DNA of 55,005 nucleotides from Alphaproteobacteria bacterium RIFCSPHIGHO2_02_FULL_46_13 (GCA_001767915.1 MEMI01000040.1:3222-58226); one strand, 5' to 3'. Numbered from the stretch's first letter, positions 1 through 10,182 are shown. Numbers and translations are program-made. Notes: generated by a model from the letters alone, not told the origin.

Positions 1-1
1 T

Positions 2-598
2 CTCTTCGGCCTTGCCTTGACCATCTTCTCGTCCCTGATTGGCGTGACGGCGGGTGCGTTCCAAGGATTCTACGGCGGTAAAGTTGATTTGATTGCTCAA
101 CGCTTTATCGAGATTTGGTCGTCGATGCCGTCCCTTTATATCCTGATTATTTTCTCGGCTTTATTTGCGCCAGGTTTCTGGACACTACTTTTGATCCTGC
201 TTCTTTTCTCGTGGACGCATTTAGTGGATGTTGTGCGTGCGGAATTTTTGCGCGCCCGCAGTCTTGATTATGTTCGGGCCGCGCGCGCCCTTGGCGTTGG
301 CAATTTCACCCTGATGCGCCGTCATATCCTCCCGAATGCGATTGTCGCCACACTCACCATGATGCCGTTTGTGTTGACGGGGTCGATTACCGCGCTCACA
401 TCCCTCGATTTCTTGGGGCTTGGCCTGCCCCCAGGGTCGCCATCTCTCGGTGAATTACTGGCGCAGGGGAAAAATAATATTCAGGCACCGTGGCTAGGCA
501 TCACTGCCTTCGTCTCCTTGGCCTTTATGTTGACCTTGTTGACCTTTATCGGGGAAGCGGTCAGGGATGCTTTTGACCCACGCAAAACGAAACTCTGA
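2..598 (+). CDS. ABC transporter permease, YejE/OppC-like (5' end truncated by the window)
   Basis: Open frame runs in from the window edge (LFGLALTIFSSLIGV...). Multiple TM segments; BPD_transp_1 EAA-loop-like 'RAARALGVGNFTLMRRHILPNA'. Confidence 0.85.
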   Translation, partial: LFGLALTIFSSLIGVTAGAFQGFYGGKVDLIAQRFIEIWSSMPSLYILIIFSALFAPGFWTLLLILLLFSWTHLVDVVRAEFLRARSLDYVRAARALGVGNFTLMRRHILPNAIVATLTMMPFVLTGSITALTSLDFLGLGLPPGSPSLGELLAQGKNNIQAPWLGITAFVSLAFMLTLLTFIGEAVRDAFDPRKTKL

Positions 599-686
599 AA
601 ATATAATTTGACAGCCCCCCCTCTGATGTAGTTTCATAGATTTATGAACATAATCGTACACCATATTTGTCTCGGTTCACGACGAC

Positions 687-712
687 CCGCTACTCGATCT
701 CTACAGTAGCGG
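687..712. other. Hairpin, possible weak terminator downstream of the permease
   Basis: CCGCTACT-N10-AGTAGCGG, 8-bp perfect stem; the T-run is about 17 nt away, so a terminator function is uncertain. Confidence 0.3.
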
Positions 713-777
713 ATGAAAATCTTTAATTTTTTTCTCCGCATTTTATCTAAAAATTCGGATGATAAAAAGATTTAAAG

Positions 778-1341
778 ATGACCCAAAACCTTAGCCACGC
801 ACATGCAAACGCCGCCGCCTTTTTTCAGGTAGAATATTTGGAACAAAAAGATATTCCGTCAGCTTTATCCCTGATTGAAAGAATCCGTACGTCTGGCACT
901 CTCCAGCAGAACTATCATTTGAAACCCAGAACCGCTGACGAATTGATACAACTTCTGAAAGATGGATATCCCCTCTTGGGTATCAAGAATGAGGAGGGCG
1001 AATTAGCCGCGTTTACAAGCATATCCCCACTCGATGGTGATGATAATAGCTTTATCCTACGCTCGCTCTGCACCTCACCTGATTCCAAAGGACAAGGATT
1101 TGCAAAAAAATTACTGACCGCCGCACTCAACTGGATGAATCAAAATGGCGGCGGAAACCTTACCGCCCGTGTCGCCCAGAATAACACTGATAGCTTGGCC
1201 ATATTCTTAAAATCAGGCTTTCATCAAGCCGATCTATTATGGGATGACAAAGAAAAATATATGGTCTGTATCATGGCTCAGCAATGCCCCAACCATGCAG
1301 AGAGTATTCCCGTCCCTGACTATTACCAAAGAATGCTTTAG
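778..1341 (+). CDS. GNAT family N-acetyltransferase
   Basis: GNAT-like 'FILRSLCTSPDSKGQGFAKKLLTAALNWMNQNG' followed by 'NNTDSLAIFLKSGF'. Confidence 0.75.
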   Translation: MTQNLSHAHANAAAFFQVEYLEQKDIPSALSLIERIRTSGTLQQNYHLKPRTADELIQLLKDGYPLLGIKNEEGELAAFTSISPLDGDDNSFILRSLCTSPDSKGQGFAKKLLTAALNWMNQNGGGNLTARVAQNNTDSLAIFLKSGFHQADLLWDDKEKYMVCIMAQQCPNHAESIPVPDYYQRML

Positions 1342-1385
1342 AGAGAAAAAATAAATATCTGGTGAATATCTGATCAAAAAAACTA

Positions 1386-1470
1386 TGGTGCCCCTGGTCG
1401 GAGTCGAACCAACACGAGTCTCCCCACTTGATTTTGAGTCAAGCGCGTCTACCAATTTCGCCACAGGGGC
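1386..1470 (-). tRNA. tRNA-Leu (anticodon CAA), CCA encoded
   Basis: Reverse complement GCCCCTGTGGCGAAATTGGTAGACGCGCTTGACTCAAAATCAAGTGGGGAGACTCGTGTTGGTTCGACTCCGACCAGGGGCACCA: acceptor GCCCCTG/CAGGGGC, anticodon loop CTCAAAA, T-loop TTCGACT, long variable arm. Confidence 0.96.
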
Positions 1471-1562
1471 ACACCTAGTTTTGATTAAGGACTTGCCTTA
1501 AGCACCCAGAACATACAGATTATAAATCTATAATCAAGTATTTTTTATCGGATTTATAAATC

Positions 1563-2090
1563 ATGTCATTTTTTCTCTGCAAAGCCTTGAAAATCAGTCA
1601 TTTTAGTATGATCCCCAGCCAGTATGTGGCGTTGGGTATCGTTTTGATGTCGATTTTGGCTTTGGCGGGGGCGCTCACCGCACAGTACGGCTTTAATCTC
1701 CGCCCCTGTGAACTCTGCCTGATTCAGCGCGTGCCGTTTGTCCTGACGATTATTTTGGCGATTCTGGCCTATTTCTGGGATGCAAAGCGAATCCCGTTGA
1801 TTGCTCTCTCGGGTGTTGCCTATCTCGTCAATTCAGGGATCGCCCTCTTCCACTCCGGCGTTGAACGGAAATGGTGGGCGGGCTTAACCGGATGCACCAC
1901 CCCCGATATGTCCGGCTCCATCGAAGACCTGATGAAACGCATCCAAGAAACCGCCGTCGTCCGCTGCGACGAAATCCCATGGAGCTTTCTGGGGCTGTCT
2001 ATGGCGAATTATAATGTGGTGTTTTGTTTGGGGCTTGGCGCGCTGTGCTTATATATTGCGTATCAATCAGTGCGGCTCGGAACCAGGTGA
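1563..2090 (+). CDS. dsbB: Disulfide bond formation protein B family (start may be 1611)
   Basis: 'RPCELCLIQRVPFVLTIILAILAYFW' with the CxxC and TM pattern of DsbB; a second Cys pair follows in the later periplasmic loop. Confidence 0.85.
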   Translation: MSFFLCKALKISHFSMIPSQYVALGIVLMSILALAGALTAQYGFNLRPCELCLIQRVPFVLTIILAILAYFWDAKRIPLIALSGVAYLVNSGIALFHSGVERKWWAGLTGCTTPDMSGSIEDLMKRIQETAVVRCDEIPWSFLGLSMANYNVVFCLGLGALCLYIAYQSVRLGTR

Positions 2091-2315
2091 TGCATCGGGC
2101 GTATCAACAATAATAGCCCGCACCCCGCGTCTAAATTTCGCTACAGCCAACATTCTGTTTACAGCAGATGCGGCATCCGAAAATCGGTCATGAATTCTTG
2201 AAATTTCTGCGTCTGTTGCGTTATCGACAACTAAACCCTGCCCGTCAGCGGCAGGAGTAAAGGCGACTTCAATGGTTCGCCCCTGTGAACGATCAGTTTC
2301 AATGAGATGTTTCAT
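2067..2315 (-). CDS. Hypothetical protein, 82 aa
   Basis: Complete ORF, convergent with dsbB and overlapping its 3' end by about 24 nt. Confidence 0.45.
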   Translation of the reverse strand: MKHLIETDRSQGRTIEVAFTPAADGQGLVVDNATDAEISRIHDRFSDAASAVNRMLAVAKFRRGVRAIIVDTPDASPGSEPH

Positions 2316-2451
2316 GTTTTTCCCTGTTTTTTTTATGTTTATCTTAAAAAGCTATCATTTCCAGAAAATTTCACAAGTTTTTCTTCCATTTCCATATTTA
2401 TCATGCTAAAACCATGAAAATAAAAACTTTAACATATTAAAAAGGTAAGTT

Positions 2452-3534
2452 ATGAACACGCAGCCCCTTAATAAGATCAAGATTGGTAGCTTCATAAACA
2501 CCAGCATGGACGAAAACGACCCGATCCAGCTTGCATTGGTTCACAACACTATTTTTAAAGATGGCAAAGTAATCGGCTTTCATGTCTTTCCAATCTCTTC
2601 ATATGAAGATCCTTTTAAACCGCCAGAGGGAAGCGATGCTGTAAAGTTGCCGAAATCGGGAAATGACAAATTTCCGCTTTTGCCCGGATTCACCTATTAC
2701 ATAGAGCGCAAACGAAGTGATTTTCTGACAGCCCAAGCAGAGTTGCTCGTTTATGAACCAACGGACAAGAGACACTTTATCAATGATTTCTTAAGCGCAC
2801 GCGATAAAGAAATCCTCTCGGCGATTCAAAGACAAAGAGATGCACAAAAAATAATTGTTCCTACAGACTTACTCCCAACGCATGTCAAAAAAGCCAGACA
2901 GCCTAAAAATGGGAGCTTGCGTGACATTGAGATTGATAAACTTGTAAATATTCCTGAACTACAACTCAGCGAAAATACAAAAGTTTTTCTTGAATCTTTG
3001 GGCATTAAACGTCTTAGAACTGCCTATAGTTTAGTAACTGCAAAAGGTGATGATTATGCGCGCTTGAAAAATATTTTCGAACAGACGTCACAGCCACAAG
3101 ATTTAAGTACCTTCAGAGATGAAGTTAGAACTATTTGGTCTAAATTTCTTCCACTGACCATGGAAGCAAATGAATATTTTTCTGCTCAAGACATAAATTT
3201 TACAGAGGAAGAAAAGAAACCAAAACTTCCCAAAGCTCCTGAGCCTAATATCAGTATTGCTGATGCCTCATCCGAAGGTCTTTCATACTTCGAAGACGAA
3301 CGTACATCTGATGCTCTGCAAGAACTAGAAATCACAACACTGCGTGAAGCCTATGTACATGCCTCCACCAATACCAAACTACTAAAAGAATCTTTGGAAG
3401 ATGCGGGTTACAACAAACGCGCCCAGAATGATATTATCGCGGATATTATCTGCACATGGGAATTGTTTGAAGAAAATGTTAAAACTCAACCAGAAGATTT
3501 CCCGACAAATATTCGTATTTTTCAACCTGTCTAA
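2452..3534 (+). CDS. Hypothetical protein, 360 aa
   Basis: Long ORF with 'aaaaaggtaagttATG' upstream and a strong terminator directly downstream; no family recognised. Confidence 0.75.
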   Translation: MNTQPLNKIKIGSFINTSMDENDPIQLALVHNTIFKDGKVIGFHVFPISSYEDPFKPPEGSDAVKLPKSGNDKFPLLPGFTYYIERKRSDFLTAQAELLVYEPTDKRHFINDFLSARDKEILSAIQRQRDAQKIIVPTDLLPTHVKKARQPKNGSLRDIEIDKLVNIPELQLSENTKVFLESLGIKRLRTAYSLVTAKGDDYARLKNIFEQTSQPQDLSTFRDEVRTIWSKFLPLTMEANEYFSAQDINFTEEEKKPKLPKAPEPNISIADASSEGLSYFEDERTSDALQELEITTLREAYVHASTNTKLLKESLEDAGYNKRAQNDIIADIICTWELFEENVKTQPEDFPTNIRIFQPV

Positions 3535-3546
3535 AATAAACAACAT

Positions 3547-3577
3547 AAAAAAATGCCGTTATAAAACGGCATTTTTT
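3547..3577. terminator. Bidirectional Rho-independent terminator
   Basis: AAAAAATGCCGTT-ataa-AACGGCATTTTTT. Confidence 0.85.
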
Positions 3578-3695
3578 ATATCTCACCACCCAGCGCGATA
3601 GTCACCAACACGAAACATCCCACATAAAAAATGTAGAATAGAACGGCGTCTTTACCACTACGGCGTTTTGAAAAATCGAATAAATCTTTTAACAT
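3576..3695 (-). CDS. Putative 39-aa single-TM membrane microprotein (not in the ORF track)
   Basis: Minus-strand reading: MLKDLFDFSKRRSGKDAVLFYIFYVGCFVLVTIALGGEI*. SD AGGAG 7 nt upstream of ATG; stop lies in the bidirectional terminator. Confidence 0.65.
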   Translation of the reverse strand: MLKDLFDFSKRRSGKDAVLFYIFYVGCFVLVTIALGGEI

Positions 3696-3827
3696 GTAAA
3701 TCTCCTGCATTTCTTAACTCCCATCACATAGCTGACGTATTACCGAAAATGCAACAAATCTTTTGGGGTAAAACCACTAAAAACCTTCTAAATTAAAGAG
3801 TTTTTAGCAAATTAACCGCTAGCATTA

Positions 3828-4133
3828 TTGATGAACACAAATTACCTGCCCGCAACAGCATTACTTATTCTCAGCATATGCCTCTCTGTCTATGCTAGCG
3901 CACGCGTGAGTGAAGATGCCAAACAAGTTGCTGTTCTTTTCCCAATTCACAATTCACTACAAAAAAACTTTGACCTAGCTAATAAAGCCGACACACTTGT
4001 TGTGCGGTCAGGAGGTATTGATCAAGTCCTAATTGTTGAAAAAAAATCCCCGATCGCTACAAAAAAGTTGTACAAGGTTGGAGCAATTGCCATTTTCAAT
4101 CCACTGATACTAGGCAATTGTATTAATAAATAA
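3828..4133 (+). CDS. Hypothetical exported protein, 101 aa
   Basis: ORF with N-terminal hydrophobic signal '[20 protein letters not shown]'. Confidence 0.5.
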   Translation: MMNTNYLPATALLILSICLSVYASARVSEDAKQVAVLFPIHNSLQKNFDLANKADTLVVRSGGIDQVLIVEKKSPIATKKLYKVGAIAIFNPLILGNCINK

Positions 4134-4182
4134 CTCTACTCTTCTGCGTTCCCAAATAAACATAATCACAAGGAGTTTTGGA

Positions 4183-5640
4183 ATGTCTTCACTAGATAAT
4201 CCTCGCAATGTCACAGCAAAAGTTCTGATTGCCTTTTTATGGGTTCAGGCGCCTATTTTCGCCTTGCTAGGTATGTTCAAATCAGTTGAGTGGGTAAACG
4301 ATACTCTTTTTATGCTTGGGTTGGCATTCATTACCACACTCTATTGGAAACTTTCCTCCAATAAAGCATCTGTTCGCTATATCATTTCAGTTGCCACTGT
4401 TTTAACACCTGCACTGATGGTTTATATGATGGGCGGAAACTCATGGCAGCTGGACAGCCACATGTATTTCTTTGCAAGCCTTGCTCTCATTGTTGGATTT
4501 TGTGACTGGAAAAGTATTACCTTTGCAACGGTCACAATAGCCGTCCACCATTTGGCGTTAAACTTTATCTATTCCTATGCCATTTTCCCCGAAGGGGCTG
4601 ATTTCGCACGCGTAGTTTTCCATGCCGTCATTGTATTGGTTGAAGCTGGCGTTCTCATCTGGGTTTCCCTGATGCTTGAGAAAACACTCAATGATTCAGA
4701 TGCAGCCATCGCGGATGCTAAAGCATCTGGGGCTCGCATTGAGCAAATGGCCAAAGAGCAAGATGAGTTACGAAATAGCGGTGAAATCGCACGAAAAGAA
4801 ACTCTTAAAAGACTGGCTGTAGAGTTGCGCAGCAGCATTGCAAGTTTGGCCGACGAGATTGAAAATGCCGCAAACAAGCTCCAAAGCTCGGCAACAACCA
4901 TGACACGCAAAGTTGATGAAAATCGGTCAATCACAAATGACGTAAATATGATGACGGGAGAAACGTCAAATACAGTCAATACAGTTGCTTCCGCCGCCGA
5001 GGAACTCAATGCATCCATCCAAGAAATTGGTATGCAAGCCAACACCTCGCGCGAGACCTCTGCTACGGCAAGCGAGAGTGCACAGGAAACTGAAGAAAAA
5101 GTCAAAGACCTGATAGAAAAAGCCGAAAAAATTGGTGAAGTCATTAATTTGATTAATCAGATTGCAGAGCAAACAAATCTGCTCGCACTGAATGCCACGA
5201 TTGAAGCTGCAAGAGCTGGCGAAGCCGGAAAAGGGTTTGCAGTTGTTGCATCAGAGGTTAAAAACCTGGCAACTCAAACTGCCCAAGCAACGGAAGACAT
5301 ATCCTTGCAAATTAACCTCATCCAGCAGGTCACGAATGACACGGCAAAATCCATCCAAGGCATTACAAAAATTATTACTTCTGCATCCGGCGCAGCCTCA
5401 GCAATCGCTGCAGCGGTTGAGGAGCAATCTTCAGCAACATCGGAAATCGCGCGTAACATTCAATTTGCGGCAGATAGCACGGCGGGGATATCCAGCAATG
5501 TTCACTTAATAGCTAAAAACACTGATGAAACAAGGGTAGTGTCTCTTGATGTTAATCAACAGGCTGATAGTTTGAAAATAAGTGCCACCAACCTCCGCGA
5601 GAGCCTCAATTTATTTCTCACAAGAATTGAAGCGTCGTAA
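4183..5640 (+). CDS. Methyl-accepting chemotaxis protein with multi-TM N-terminal sensor
   Basis: MCP hairpin tip '[50 protein letters not shown]'; about 6 hydrophobic N-terminal segments; RBS 'aaggag' upstream of the ATG. Confidence 0.95.
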   Translation: MSSLDNPRNVTAKVLIAFLWVQAPIFALLGMFKSVEWVNDTLFMLGLAFITTLYWKLSSNKASVRYIISVATVLTPALMVYMMGGNSWQLDSHMYFFASLALIVGFCDWKSITFATVTIAVHHLALNFIYSYAIFPEGADFARVVFHAVIVLVEAGVLIWVSLMLEKTLNDSDAAIADAKASGARIEQMAKEQDELRNSGEIARKETLKRLAVELRSSIASLADEIENAANKLQSSATTMTRKVDENRSITNDVNMMTGETSNTVNTVASAAEELNASIQEIGMQANTSRETSATASESAQETEEKVKDLIEKAEKIGEVINLINQIAEQTNLLALNATIEAARAGEAGKGFAVVASEVKNLATQTAQATEDISLQINLIQQVTNDTAKSIQGITKIITSASGAASAIAAAVEEQSSATSEIARNIQFAADSTAGISSNVHLIAKNTDETRVVSLDVNQQADSLKISATNLRESLNLFLTRIEAS

Positions 5641-5668
5641 GACAAAGCTAGAACAAATACAAAAAAGA

Positions 5669-5694
5669 AGAAGCCGTGATTTCTCACGGCTTCT
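5669..5694. terminator. Hairpin terminator after the MCP gene
   Basis: AGAAGCCGTGA-tttc-TCACGGCTTCT, 11-bp perfect stem; weak T-tract. Confidence 0.6.
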
Positions 5695-5717
5695 GTATTT
5701 GAGGGGGTAGAAACTTG

Positions 5718-6089
5718 TTATTCTTTGTCTTTAGACCCATGCATTGTGGTCAATAAGGCAACTGGAACCAACCCTAGGATCAGGGATGTGGTAAATGCCA
5801 GATACACGGCAATACCAACCAGAACGATCGAGAATAAATCGCTGGTGAGTTTCCGTCCTGTCAAAATCATACTGGACAGAAGGAGGACAAAGCCCGTACC
5901 CAACAGGGTATAGGTGTGACCGCCATCAAAGAAACTTCCAACTTTATCGACCATCCCGATTGACCCGAGGATATACCCCAGAACAGTGGTAAAGCCGATC
6001 ATCATAATCAGTCCGGTGATATAGAACCAAACTGCATCGGTAACAGAGTGCGTTTTAGTAACATCCAACGATTTTAAAAATCCAAACAT
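5718..6089 (-). CDS. Small membrane protein, 123 aa
   Basis: Four hydrophobic segments; RBS AGGAGG upstream (revcomp of 'caacctcctg'). Confidence 0.65.
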   Translation of the reverse strand: MFGFLKSLDVTKTHSVTDAVWFYITGLIMMIGFTTVLGYILGSIGMVDKVGSFFDGGHTYTLLGTGFVLLLSSMILTGRKLTSDLFSIVLVGIAVYLAFTTSLILGLVPVALLTTMHGSKDKE

Positions 6090-6163
6090 GACAACCTCCT
6101 GTGTTCGTCGTTTATATTTTGTTTGCCGCGACTTTTATGTTCGAAGAAATCGTACTCAGTTTC

Positions 6164-6793
6164 CTAATCCACCAACTCTGAGTCCCAATACAGGAAGTCC
6201 GACCAACTTTCATGCAAGAAGTTGTGAGGGTGCTTCCGTCCTCGTTCCTGAAGTTCAAATATTGACGGCTCAACAGGCTGCGAAAGAGGATACATCTTGC
6301 ACTCTTTTGGCAAGAGATTCCCTTTTTTGGAATTGCAGCACTGACAAGCCGTGACAATATTTGTCCAGGCTGTGCGCCCGCCCCGTGATCGCGGAACCAC
6401 ATGGTCGAACGTCAACTCGTCTGTCTTGTGGCGGGTGTTGCAATATTGGCAAGTCCATCCGTCGCGCAAGAAAACATTAAATCTGGTAAAGGCCGGTGCC
6501 CGTTGTATCGGCACATATTCTTTCAGGACAATTACCGAAGGCAATTTCATTTCCATTCCGGGGGAGCGAACAACGCGCCCATATTCGGAAAGAACGGTCA
6601 CCGTTTCACGAAAAATGGCCTTAACAGCTTCCTGCCAAGACCATGTCGAGAGTGGGTAGTAACTGAGAGGGCGGTAGTCGGCATTGAGAACCAGAGCCTG
6701 ACACCGGTCGAGGGGCATAACCGTATCCCCTGCCCCACATAACGTGGGGGAAAATGTTGGGGAAAAATTTGGTGTAACTAAGTCCACTTCCAT
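6164..6793 (-). CDS. HNH endonuclease family protein (start may be internal, 'MPLDRCQALVLNADYRPLSYYPL')
   Basis: 'RDGWTCQYCNTRHKTDELTFDHVVPRSRGGRTAWTNIVTACQCCNSKKGN': zinc-ribbon HNH core. Confidence 0.9.
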   Translation of the reverse strand: MEVDLVTPNFSPTFSPTLCGAGDTVMPLDRCQALVLNADYRPLSYYPLSTWSWQEAVKAIFRETVTVLSEYGRVVRSPGMEMKLPSVIVLKEYVPIQRAPAFTRFNVFLRDGWTCQYCNTRHKTDELTFDHVVPRSRGGRTAWTNIVTACQCCNSKKGNLLPKECKMYPLSQPVEPSIFELQERGRKHPHNFLHESWSDFLYWDSELVD

Positions 6794-7048
6794 CTCCTGT
6801 TTTAGGTGTTTTATAAACTTCTAACCTCTGGATTTCCCTTTGATTCTAAGTCTATTCTCACCTAATTCTATTATAACCGATACGATACGACCAGTGTAGA
6901 AATTCCTTAATAATTCGTTGACGCATTGCAAGATATTATGTAATTATGTTACGCTTTTGGGTTACAAAGAAACTTAATTATAAAACTTTATGAGGCCTTA
7001 AGAAAATTTGCGGTGCATCACAGGGCAAATTGGTGCTATATTCTCCCT

Positions 7049-7192
7049 ATGTCCAAGCCCCTCCGCAAAATTTTACTGATCTTATCTATCATGATTTGCA
7101 GTTACCTGACCTTAATGCTGATTATTCACCACAGCAAAGAACTGGCAAAAACAGATTCAGAGGCCACACAATTAAATGCGCCACAAAATTGA
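7049..7192 (+). CDS. Possible 47-aa single-TM peptide
   Basis: Reads MSKPLRKILLILSIMICSYLTLMLIIHHSKELAKTDSEATQLNAPQN*. No clear SD; overlaps the frame of track ORF 7030..7473. Confidence 0.35.
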   Translation: MSKPLRKILLILSIMICSYLTLMLIIHHSKELAKTDSEATQLNAPQN

Positions 7193-7245
7193 CACAATCC
7201 AATTTCTTCTGTATAGTCATAAGAAATAAAAACAGGGAGTGTGTC

Positions 7246-7473
7246 ATGCCAGTTGGAAGAAATATTGCAATATTAGCTTTTGTTGCCGCCGCAGCTAAAT
7301 TGGTGGGATTAAATAACGGACTAGAGGTCGAACAAAACCCGCAATCCCCCTCTTATACGCCAACCACATCAAGTTCCGAGCAAATCGGGGATCTATCATT
7401 TGTTGAAGCAGCAAGTGCACCAGTGACCGGAGCATCATCTCCTGTCCTCTATAACAGCTTCGCCCCTGAATAG
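7246..7473 (+). CDS. Hypothetical 75-aa protein with N-terminal hydrophobic segment
   Basis: Internal ATG of track ORF 7030..7473 preceded by 'cagggagtgtgtc'; the first 72 codons of the track ORF look non-coding. Confidence 0.45.
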   Translation: MPVGRNIAILAFVAAAAKLVGLNNGLEVEQNPQSPSYTPTTSSSEQIGDLSFVEAASAPVTGASSPVLYNSFAPE

Positions 7474-7544
7474 TAACAAAACCCTATCATTCCGCGTCCA
7501 ATTTTGCTAAGTCTCTGCTTTCAAAATATCAATTTGGCACGGCT

Positions 7545-9545
7545 ATGGCGCGATATAATTACAAAAAACAGACAACCCCTTCCCTTTTTGCACGTTTAAT
7601 CAAATGGTGCTTTGTACTGGGACTTTGGGCGGCTCTCGTGGTGGGAGGGATTCTCGCATGGTATGCGCGGGAATTGCCGGACATTATCGACAACCCGAAA
7701 TTCGAACGCAAAGCATCCATCACCGTTCTTGCCAATGACGGCTCAGTCATCGCGCGTTATGGCGATATCAAAGGGCATAACGTCTCTGCCGACCGCATCC
7801 CGAAAAATTTAGCCAATGCGATTTTAGCAACTGAAGATAGACGTTTTTATTATCACTTCGGCCTTGACCCAATCGGCTTGGTGCGCGCTGTGTTCGTCAA
7901 CCTGACGCGTAAAGGCGTGGTTCAAGGTGGATCAACCATCACCCAACAATTGGCCAAAAATTTATTCCTGTCCCAAGAACGTACATTGAAACGCAAATTG
8001 CAAGAAGCAATGCTCGCCGTATGGCTGGAACATAAATTGACCAAGGATGAAATTCTGGCCTCCTATATGAACCGCGTTTATCTGGGCGCCGGAACATACG
8101 GGGTAGAGGCAGCATCGCGTGTTTACTTTCAAAAGTCTGTTGCCGATCTGAATTTGCAACAGGCGGCAATCCTTGCAGGGCTTTTAAAAGCACCATCCCG
8201 CTATTCCCCCCTTTCCAATCCTGAACAATCAGAAAAGCGTGCAAAGGTTGTCTTGGGCGCAATGGTTGATGCAGGCTATATCACAACCAAAGAAGCCGCC
8301 AATGCATCCAAAATCAAACTGGATCGCAAGGTTGTATCGGCTATTGGTCAATCCAGCCATTATTTTTCTGACTGGGTCGTTGATAATCTGGACAACGTGA
8401 TCGGAATACCAAAAGAAGACATCGTTGTTGAAACAACCATGGATCCACAGATTCAAGAATCAACCGCAAATATTTTAAAAACCGAAGTTGAAACCAACGG
8501 TAAAAAATTCAATGTCTCTCAATCCGCCTCGATCGTCCTTCGCCCTGACGGAAGCATTGTGGCCTTGGTCGGTGGTGTTGATTATAACAAAAGCGAATAT
8601 AACCGTGCGACCCAAGGTCTACGCCAACCCGGTTCATCCTTCAAACCTTTTGTGTATCTCGCGGCGATTGAACAAGGGGCGAATGAATATACCCCTGTTC
8701 TGGATGCTCCGATTAAAATCGGTAAATACTCGCCTCAGAATTTCGGCAATAAATATTATGGCGATATTACATTGATTGATGCCCTGACCTTATCACTCAA
8801 TACCGTGTCCGTTCGTATTGCTCAGGCCGTGGGGGTTGATAATGTGATTAACGTCGCACGCCGTGCGGGGATTACGGCTGACCTTGAACCGAACTTGTCA
8901 CTCGCACTCGGAAGTTCCGAAGTTCCGATGACCGAAATGGCGCAGGCCTATGCGACATTGAATAATGGTGGTTATGCGGTTCAGGCTTACGGGATCCGCA
9001 CCATTAAAACTGCCGCTGGTAAAGTTCTGTTCGAACATAAAAACGAACCCGCCCCGCGCGTTTTCCGCGACACCGATATTCAGGTATTGACCAATATGAT
9101 GATGAGTGTCGTTCAAAACGGAACAGGCCAAGGCGCACGTGCCCCCTTCTTTGTGGCCGGAAAAACAGGAACAACACAAGATCACCGCGATGCATGGTTT
9201 GACGGATTCTCCCGCGACTATATCGCCGTTGTGTGGTTCGGAAATGATGATAATAGTTCGATGAAATCATCAATGACAGGTGGTGCGGTTCCTGCACGCG
9301 CATGGAGAGAAATTATCACCGCCGCCAAAACAGACCCAAGCCCGTCACCATCTCAATTAGTCAAGGGCGACAGCATGATTGAAAATGATTTCTCCCACAT
9401 GCTCGGAAGCCTGATGTCCGAACCTTTGCCAAGCCTCAGTGAACAAAACCCTGAAGCCCCATCAGGTTCAGGAGCAAACTTTGCCCCCAACTTCACCCCA
9501 GATAAACCGGGTGATAAGGTCGGATATAGACGTCTCAACGATTAA
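7545..9545 (+). CDS. Penicillin-binding protein 1A family (transglycosylase/transpeptidase)
   Basis: GT51 'ATEDRRFYYHFGLD', 'QGGSTITQQLAKNLFLS'; transpeptidase 'QPGSSFKPFVYLAA', 'SLN', 'AGKTGTTQDHRDAWFDGF'. Confidence 0.95.
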   Translation: MARYNYKKQTTPSLFARLIKWCFVLGLWAALVVGGILAWYARELPDIIDNPKFERKASITVLANDGSVIARYGDIKGHNVSADRIPKNLANAILATEDRRFYYHFGLDPIGLVRAVFVNLTRKGVVQGGSTITQQLAKNLFLSQERTLKRKLQEAMLAVWLEHKLTKDEILASYMNRVYLGAGTYGVEAASRVYFQKSVADLNLQQAAILAGLLKAPSRYSPLSNPEQSEKRAKVVLGAMVDAGYITTKEAANASKIKLDRKVVSAIGQSSHYFSDWVVDNLDNVIGIPKEDIVVETTMDPQIQESTANILKTEVETNGKKFNVSQSASIVLRPDGSIVALVGGVDYNKSEYNRATQGLRQPGSSFKPFVYLAAIEQGANEYTPVLDAPIKIGKYSPQNFGNKYYGDITLIDALTLSLNTVSVRIAQAVGVDNVINVARRAGITADLEPNLSLALGSSEVPMTEMAQAYATLNNGGYAVQAYGIRTIKTAAGKVLFEHKNEPAPRVFRDTDIQVLTNMMMSVVQNGTGQGARAPFFVAGKTGTTQDHRDAWFDGFSRDYIAVVWFGNDDNSSMKSSMTGGAVPARAWREIITAAKTDPSPSPSQLVKGDSMIENDFSHMLGSLMSEPLPSLSEQNPEAPSGSGANFAPNFTPDKPGDKVGYRRLND

Positions 9546-10162
9546 TGGGCGAATAAAACAATCAATCCAACTGCGATCAGAATGACACCTGCCATTCTGT
9601 CCAACCAGAAAAGTGTTTTCGGGTTGCGTAGCCATTTCCCAACGACAGAGATAAGTGCCGCATAAAAAGAAAGTGTTGCAACGAATGTGACAACAATCAC
9701 AGCGGCAGCCATCGCCATTTGTTCCGCACCTGCCGTTTTTAAATCAATAAAGGCTGGCAGAAAGCTCACAAAAAATAAAAGGTCTTTAGGATTGCCCGCG
9801 GTCAATAGAAACCCGCTGGTCATCAATTTTAAACGACTCTCTGGTGCAACCGACTGAATATCTTTCACAGTCGCTTTGGATACCAAAGCCATCATCCCCA
9901 GATAGAGAAGATATCCTCCACCCACACATCTTAATATCTGGAAAAGTGTCTGGTGCTGACTGACCAAAACCGCCAAGCCACCCATAGCCATCATGGCGAA
10001 TACAAAATCCCCAAAGACAATACCCGCAATAAAGAACGCAGTTCTTTTGAACGGAAGATTGATTGACCTTGCGACCGTTGCAAAAACGGCGGGGCCTGGC
10101 GATAATCCTAAAATAGCGGTTGCAATCATCAGTGCGATTGCGTTTTCAATACCGAATGTCAT
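9542..10162 (-). CDS. LysE family translocator
   Basis: 'LGLSPGPAVFATVARS' and 'LLTAGNPKDLLFFVSFLPAF'; six TM segments. Confidence 0.88.
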   Translation of the reverse strand: MTFGIENAIALMIATAILGLSPGPAVFATVARSINLPFKRTAFFIAGIVFGDFVFAMMAMGGLAVLVSQHQTLFQILRCVGGGYLLYLGMMALVSKATVKDIQSVAPESRLKLMTSGFLLTAGNPKDLLFFVSFLPAFIDLKTAGAEQMAMAAAVIVVTFVATLSFYAALISVVGKWLRNPKTLFWLDRMAGVILIAVGLIVLFAH

Positions 10163-10182
10163 ACCGCCAATCTACACACCAA

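Noticed and set aside
4575-5144. Long minus-strand ORF (189 aa) opposite the MCP gene
   Set aside because: Antisense shadow of a clear chemoreceptor coding frame; composition (Ser/Ala/Ile-rich) is typical of reverse-frame artefacts.
7030-7245. N-terminal portion of track ORF 7030..7473
   Set aside because: No RBS at 7030, no domain, and a better SD-like sequence precedes the internal ATG at 7246.
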